Part shown: in pieces, positions 7,141 through 10,403 of the stretch
Layout: every line of letters begins with the position of its first letter
How positions within the stretch are numbered: the first letter of the stretch is position 1
NCBI GenBank assembly: GCA_035559315.1
Contig: DATMBJ010000028.1
Coordinates: 1 to 10,403 of the forward strand
Length of the DNA stretch: 10,403 bases
Direction: 5' to 3'
Source of the DNA: DATLZM01 sp035559315
GTDB lineage: Bacteria; Actinomycetota; UBA4738; HRBIN12
Notes under the pieces: generated by a model
Databases searched by the model: none
Told to the model about the DNA's origin: nothing
Seen by the model: only the letters and a program-made list of their open reading frames with translations
Made by a program: the position numbers and the translations under genes

Positions 7141-7150
7141 CCCCTCCCCC
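7141..7150 (-). promoter_or_regulatory. Ribosome binding site deciding the GTG start at 7136
   Basis: The minus strand reads GGGGGAGGGG over 7150-7141, then GCGCC-type spacer bases up to the GTG at 7136. The competing GTG at 7154 lies upstream of this purine run and has only CG-rich sequence before it. Confidence 0.6.
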
Positions 7151-7188
7151 GCACCGCCCGGCCCCGGGGCCGCCGCGCGCCGCGGGCG

Positions 7189-8790
7189 TCACGCCCCCCA
7201 CCTCCCCCGGCGGTCGGCCTTGAGCACCTCGAGGGCCGCGATCCTCCCCGGCGCCCCCATGATCCCGCCCCCCGGGTGGACCGCCGAGCCGCAGAGCCAC
7301 AGGTTCCGGACGGGGGTCCGGTACCGCGCCCACCCCGGCACCGGCCGGTTGAAGAACAGCTGCTCGAGCGAGAGCTCGCCCTGGAAGATGTTCCCCTCGG
7401 AGAGCCCGGTGATGTCCTCGATGTCCTTGGGCGAGAGCACCTGCACGCCCACGATCAGGTCCCGGATCTTGGGGATCCGCTCCTCGAGCGTGTCGATCAC
7501 GGTCTCGCCGAAGGCCTCGCGGGTCGCGTCGTCCCACTCCCCCTCCGCGAGGTGGTAGGGGGCGTACTGCACGAAGCAGCTCATCACGTGCTTGCCGGGC
7601 GGGGCCATCGTGGGGTCGACGAGCGAGGGGATCACCACGTCGAGGTAGGGCCGGCGCGAGAAGCGCCCGTACTTCGCGTCGTCGTAGGCCCGCTCCATGT
7701 AGTCCACGGAGGGCGAGAAGCTGATCGCCCCGCGCAGGTGCTCGGTGGTCTCGGAGTTCGGGAGGCAGGAGAACTCGGGGAGACCGTCGAGCGCCAGGTT
7801 CACCTTCCCCGAGGAGCCACGGAACTTGTACCGGCGCACCTCCCGGAGGAACGCGTCGTCCACGGTCCCCGGCTCGAGGAGGTCGAGGAACGTCCGCCGG
7901 ACGTCGACGCTCGAGAGCACGTGGCGGGCGGGGATCTCCTCCCCGCCCTCGAGCACGACCCCGACCGCCCGGCCCCCCCGGGTCAGCACCCGGGCCACCG
8001 GCGCGCCGGTCCGGATCTCGGCGCCCAGGGCCCGGGCGGCCGAGGCGATGGCCTCGGAGACGCCGCCGGTGCCGCCCCGGGGGATCCCCCAGGCGCGGAA
8101 GGCGCCGTCGATCTCGCCCATGTAGTGGTGGAGGAGCACGTAGGCCGTCCCCGGCGAGCGGACGCCCTGGAACGTCCCGATGATCCCCGAGGCGGACATC
8201 GTCGCGATGAGCGGGTCGGTCTCGAACCACTGCCCGAGGAAGTCCACCGCGCTCATCGTCATGAGCTGCACGAACGTGGCCTTGAGCCGCTCGGGGAGCT
8301 CGCGGAACGACCGGGCCAGGCCCACCAGCGGCAGCCACTCCCGCGGGTCCATCCGGCCCGGGTCCGGCGGCGCCACCGAGAGGATCGGCTTGATGAACCG
8401 GGCCATGTCCACCATCGCCCGCCCGTACTCCTCGTAGGCCTCGGCGTCCGAGATCGACCACCGGCGGAGCTCCCGCATCGTCCGGCCGTGGTCGTTCACC
8501 CGCCACAGGTAGTCCCCCTCGAGCGGCGTGAACGTGCCGTCGAGGGGCAGGATCTCGAGCCCGTGCCGGGGGAGGTCGAGCTCCCGGATGATCTCCGGGC
8601 GGAGGAGGGACACGACGTAGGAGAAGACGCTGAACCGGAAGCCGGGGACGACCTCCTCGGTGACCGCCGCGCCGCCCAGCACCTCGCGCCGCTCGAGCAC
8701 CACCACGCGGCGGCCCGCCCTGGCCAGGTAGGCCGCGGCCACGAGGCCGTTGTGGCCCCCGCCCACGATCGCCGCGTCGTACCGCTCCAC
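7189..8790 (-). CDS. FAD-dependent oxidoreductase, COG1233/PYROXD2-like, copy 2
   Basis: A 533-residue paralogue of the next gene and the first gene of the four-gene run. Seen directly: Rossmann motif GGGHNG (10-15) with Glu33 and LGGAAVTEE after it, and the C-terminal FAD motif CGSAVHPGGGIMGAPG (500-515). Shared blocks with copy 1 include KVNLALDG, SLVDPTMAPPG and HVMSCFVQYAPY. Both FAD-binding ends are intact, so neither copy looks like a pseudogene. The start is GTG at 8790, supported by GGAGG at 8800-8796 five bases before it and by alignment with copy 1. An ATG at 8826 would add 12 Arg/Ala-rich residues and has only a G-run upstream; it remains a real alternative. The family is often annotated as phytoene desaturase or NAD(P)/FAD-dependent oxidoreductase, and true substrates of most members are unknown. 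Two copies in one run may act on different steps or form a heteromer; that is inference. Confidence 0.9.
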   Translation of the reverse strand: MERYDAAIVGGGHNGLVAAAYLARAGRRVVVLERREVLGGAAVTEEVVPGFRFSVFSYVVSLLRPEIIRELDLPRHGLEILPLDGTFTPLEGDYLWRVNDHGRTMRELRRWSISDAEAYEEYGRAMVDMARFIKPILSVAPPDPGRMDPREWLPLVGLARSFRELPERLKATFVQLMTMSAVDFLGQWFETDPLIATMSASGIIGTFQGVRSPGTAYVLLHHYMGEIDGAFRAWGIPRGGTGGVSEAIASAARALGAEIRTGAPVARVLTRGGRAVGVVLEGGEEIPARHVLSSVDVRRTFLDLLEPGTVDDAFLREVRRYKFRGSSGKVNLALDGLPEFSCLPNSETTEHLRGAISFSPSVDYMERAYDDAKYGRFSRRPYLDVVIPSLVDPTMAPPGKHVMSCFVQYAPYHLAEGEWDDATREAFGETVIDTLEERIPKIRDLIVGVQVLSPKDIEDITGLSEGNIFQGELSLEQLFFNRPVPGWARYRTPVRNLWLCGSAVHPGGGIMGAPGRIAALEVLKADRRGRWGA

Positions 8791-8795
8791 CGTCG

Positions 8796-8800
8796 CCTCC
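8796..8800 (-). promoter_or_regulatory. Ribosome binding site favouring the GTG start at 8790
   Basis: The minus strand reads GGAGG here, then five bases (CGACG) and GTG at 8790. This favours the shorter N-terminus of the second FAD oxidoreductase over the ATG at 8826. Confidence 0.5.
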
Positions 8801-8857
8801 CGCCGCGCCGCGCGCGGCCGGCCCATGCTAGACGAACCCCCGCCCCGGCCGGCGGCG

Positions 8858-8901
8858 GACCGTGACCGTCGGTCGCACCGGGGCCCGCGCCGCCCGGGCG
8901 G
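8858..8901. promoter_or_regulatory. Palindromic sites in the divergent control region, candidate operator
   Basis: Three structures are packed here, between the oxidoreductase/ureohydrolase run and the aminomethyltransferase. GACCGT is repeated directly at 8858-8863 and 8864-8869. GACCG-T-CGGTC (8864-8874) is an inverted repeat with one central base. CCGCCCGGGCGG (8890-8901) is a perfect 12-base palindrome. They lie where one regulator could control both directions. Short palindromes arise by chance in DNA this rich in G+C, so the role is a guess. No regulator gene is seen in the window. Confidence 0.3.
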
Positions 8902-8921
8902 TCGTCCGGGGACGGGGCGTG

Positions 8922-8929
8922 CATACTCT
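8922..8929 (+). promoter_or_regulatory. Possible -10 element of the aminomethyltransferase promoter
   Basis: CATACTCT is the only A/T-containing cluster in a very GC-rich gap and contains TACTCT (8924-8929), which fits the actinobacterial TANNNT -10 pattern. It is 25 bases before the GTG at 8955. No convincing -35 box lies 16-18 bases upstream, where the palindrome CCGCCCGGGCGG ends. On the other strand TAGCAT (8830-8825) is the matching candidate for the divergent run, also without a clear -35. Confidence 0.3.
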
Positions 8930-8954
8930 ACGGCGGCCGCGAGGGAGGAGGACC

Positions 8955-10145
8955 GTGAGCACGGGGACGGCGTTCCACCCGCGCACGAGCGCGCTCAACC
9001 GCAAGCTCGCCTGGGGCGATTGGGCCGGGTACCTGGCCGCCCAGGTCTACGCGGACTTCCACGACATCGAGTACAACGCGATCCGCGAGCAGGCCGCGCT
9101 GATCGACGTGTCCCCCCTCTTCAAGTACGAGATCTCGGGCCCCGACGCCCCCCGACTCGTGGACCGGGTGATGACCCGGGACGTCTCGAAGCTCGCGGTG
9201 GACCAGGTCTTCTACACGCCCTGGTGCGACGAACGAGGGAAGGTGATCGACGACGGGACCGTGACGCGGCTCGCGGAGGACCGGTTCCGCTGGACCTCCG
9301 CCGAGCCCTCCTACCGGTGGTTCGTCCTCAACGCGCACCGGCTCGACGTCGAGATCCGCGACGTGACCGAGGAGCTCGCCGCGCTCGCGCTCCAGGGGCC
9401 GCGCTCCCGGGACGTGCTCGAGGCCGCGACGGGCCGGAGCTTCGCCGACCTCCGGTACTTCCGCAGGCGGCCCGCGGAGATCGCGGGGGTCGAGGTCGAC
9501 GTCACCCGGACCGGCTACACCGGGGACCTCGGCTACGAGCTGTGGATCCCGGCCGGGGCCGCGCTCGAGGTCTGGGACGCCGTCTCCCGGGCGGGCGAGC
9601 CGTACGGGATCCGGCCCGCGGGGATACGGGCCCTCGACGTCTGCCGGGTGGAGGCCGGCCTGATCCTCGCCGGGGTCGACTACACCGGCGTCCGCCAGGC
9701 CGCCTCCCCGGAGCAGGAGTACTCGCCCTACGAGATCGGCCTGGGGCGGCTCGTGGACCTCGGGAAGGCGGACTTCGTGGGCCGGCGGGCCCTCGCCGCG
9801 GAGGCGGCCCGGGGCGGCCCGCCGCGCCGGCTCGTCGGCCTCGAGCTCGCGTGGGAGGGCATCGAGGCGGCGTTCGCCCGGCACGGGCTGCCGCCGGCGG
9901 TCTCCCCCGTCGTGCGCCGGGAGCCGATCCCGGTCTACGGGGACGGCGCCCAGGTCGGGCGGGCGACCTCCACGACCTGGTCGCCGACGCTCAAGCGGAT
10001 GATCGCGCTCGCGCAGGTCGCCCGGCGGTTCGAGGACCCCGGGACCCGCCTCCAGGTCGAGTGGACCGTCGAGGGCGAGCACGCGAGGGTCGCGGCCACC
10101 GTCGTCCCCCTCCCCTTCCTCGACCTCCCTCGCAAGCGGGCCTGA
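8955..10145 (+). CDS. GcvT/DmdA-like folate-dependent aminomethyltransferase
   Basis: A 396-residue protein of the GcvT superfamily, which moves a methyl or aminomethyl carbon from an amine or thioether to tetrahydrofolate. Seen directly: Asp99-Asp100 in CDERGKVIDDG, matching the catalytic Asp region of GcvT; LALQGPRSRDVL (144-155); GYTGDLGYE (187-195), the family's folate-site motif with Asp in place of the more common Glu; RALDVCRVEAGLILAGVDY (225-243); and KADFVGRRAL (271-280) opening the C-terminal barrel, which ends near 390. Length fits the family (about 360-400). The start is GTG at 8955, with GGGAGGAGGA at 8943-8952; the frame is open to 8862, but that part overlaps the promoter region. 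No gcvH or gcvP is nearby, so it is more likely a stand-alone demethylase or C1 transferase than glycine cleavage T-protein. Divergent from the FAD oxidoreductases, probably one pathway. Confidence 0.9.
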   Translation: MSTGTAFHPRTSALNRKLAWGDWAGYLAAQVYADFHDIEYNAIREQAALIDVSPLFKYEISGPDAPRLVDRVMTRDVSKLAVDQVFYTPWCDERGKVIDDGTVTRLAEDRFRWTSAEPSYRWFVLNAHRLDVEIRDVTEELAALALQGPRSRDVLEAATGRSFADLRYFRRRPAEIAGVEVDVTRTGYTGDLGYELWIPAGAALEVWDAVSRAGEPYGIRPAGIRALDVCRVEAGLILAGVDYTGVRQAASPEQEYSPYEIGLGRLVDLGKADFVGRRALAAEAARGGPPRRLVGLELAWEGIEAAFARHGLPPAVSPVVRREPIPVYGDGAQVGRATSTTWSPTLKRMIALAQVARRFEDPGTRLQVEWTVEGEHARVAATVVPLPFLDLPRKRA

Positions 10146-10199
10146 GCGCGGCCCCGCGCCGTGGGCGGCGGCCGAGCCGTGTGCGACCATCGGTGACCG

Positions 10200-10403
10200 G
10201 TGCGGAACCTCCCTCGGCGCCTCCTCGTCGCGCTCCTCGCCTCGGCGGCGGCTGCGGCCGTGGCCGCGGCCCACTCGGCCCTCGTCGGGGCCCTGGCGGG
10301 GGTGGCCGTCCTGGCCCTGGGCCTGGGGGCGCTCCGGGCCCGGGCCCCCGAGGATCCGGGCCGGCGGGCGCTCCTCCGGGCCGGGCTCGCCGCCCTCGGC
10401 CTC
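10200..10403 (+). CDS. Start of a hydrophobic membrane protein, 3'-truncated by window edge
   Basis: From GTG at 10200 the frame is open to the window end, giving 68 residues with strong G/C third positions. An in-frame TGA at 10194-10196 rules out an earlier start. The N-terminus MRNLPRRL is basic and is followed by a long hydrophobic Ala/Leu/Val stretch (residues 8-46), enough for a signal anchor plus a second span or two short helices. A charged loop RARAPEDPGRR (47-57) follows, then another hydrophobic stretch begins at about 58. No family can be named from this. There is no clear ribosome binding site, so the start is uncertain. It lies 54 bases after the aminomethyltransferase on the same strand and could be co-transcribed; a weak hairpin between them argues little either way. 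Confidence 0.6.
   Translation, partial: MRNLPRRLLVALLASAAAAAVAAAHSALVGALAGVAVLALGLGALRARAPEDPGRRALLRAGLAALGL

Noticed and set aside
4575..7223. A plus-strand open frame of 882 codons opposite the ureohydrolase and first FAD oxidoreductase
   Set aside because: Antisense shadow with low-complexity composition and no recognisable domain.
5553..8790. Carotenoid biosynthesis locus, suggested by the CrtI-like fold
   Set aside because: No phytoene synthase, prenyltransferase or cyclase is present, and both proteins resemble the PYROXD2-like branch more than true CrtI.
7093..8865. A plus-strand open frame of 590 codons opposite the second FAD oxidoreductase
   Set aside because: Antisense shadow. 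The minus-strand frame has intact FAD motifs at both ends.
10146..10159. Small hairpin GCGCGG-CC-CCGCGC after the aminomethyltransferase
   Set aside because: The stem is short and has no T-tract; it is expected by chance at this base composition.
10193..10403. Alternative GTG start at 10193 in another frame
   Set aside because: It gives a Pro/Arg/Gly-rich product, whereas the frame from 10200 gives a coherent membrane-protein N-terminus with strong third-position G/C.
1..10403. tRNA, rRNA, CRISPR array or complete mobile element
   Set aside because: No regularly spaced repeats, tRNA-like cloverleaf or rRNA sequence was seen, and only one part of an insertion sequence is in the window.

Overview
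The window is about three-quarters G+C, with G or C at nearly every third codon position. Most starts are not ATG: GTG for five or six genes and TTG for one. The proteins are of types common in Actinomycetota: a luciferase-like (LLM) oxidoreductase, an ABC exporter ATPase of the DUF4162 type, an Fpg-like glycosylase with an extended C-terminus, and COG1233/PYROXD2-like flavoproteins. A high-GC actinobacterium (or a neighbouring high-GC phylum) is the best guess. No rRNA or tRNA is present to confirm it.

Layout. (1) 1-924, + strand: the C-terminal part of an IS110-family transposase, whose N-terminal catalytic half lies outside the window. (2) 945-2738, - strand: a luciferase-like flavin/F420-dependent oxidoreductase followed by an ABC-2-type exporter ATPase. 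The place where a membrane permease would be expected next is taken by the transposase. (3) 2884-3540, + strand: a divergent single-pass membrane-anchored protein of unknown function, with a strong hairpin just before its ribosome binding site. (4) 3541-3645: a gap between convergent genes, with a long GC-rich hairpin that may be a two-way terminator. (5) 3646-8790, - strand: a compact four-gene run transcribed right to left, made of two paralogous FAD oxidoreductases, an agmatinase-family ureohydrolase and an Fpg/Nei-family DNA glycosylase. The gaps are 52, 9 and 17 bases. (6) 8791-8954: a divergent control region with palindromes and a candidate promoter. (7) 8955-10145, + strand: a stand-alone GcvT/DmdA-like folate-dependent aminomethyltransferase. 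(8) 10200-10403, + strand: the start of a hydrophobic membrane protein that runs off the window.

How the genes may work together. Ureohydrolase, two amine-oxidase-like flavoproteins and a tetrahydrofolate-dependent methyl/aminomethyl transferase around one control region suggest breakdown of a guanidino-, polyamine- or N-methylated amine compound. C1 units would pass to folate, and the glycosylase could repair oxidative base damage caused by oxidase side products. This is inferred from families and context. The substrate cannot be read from the sequence. The window contains no clearly new class of system. The most interesting points are the unassigned amine-type cluster, the unusual lesion-recognition residues of the glycosylase, and the tight IS110/ABC junction.
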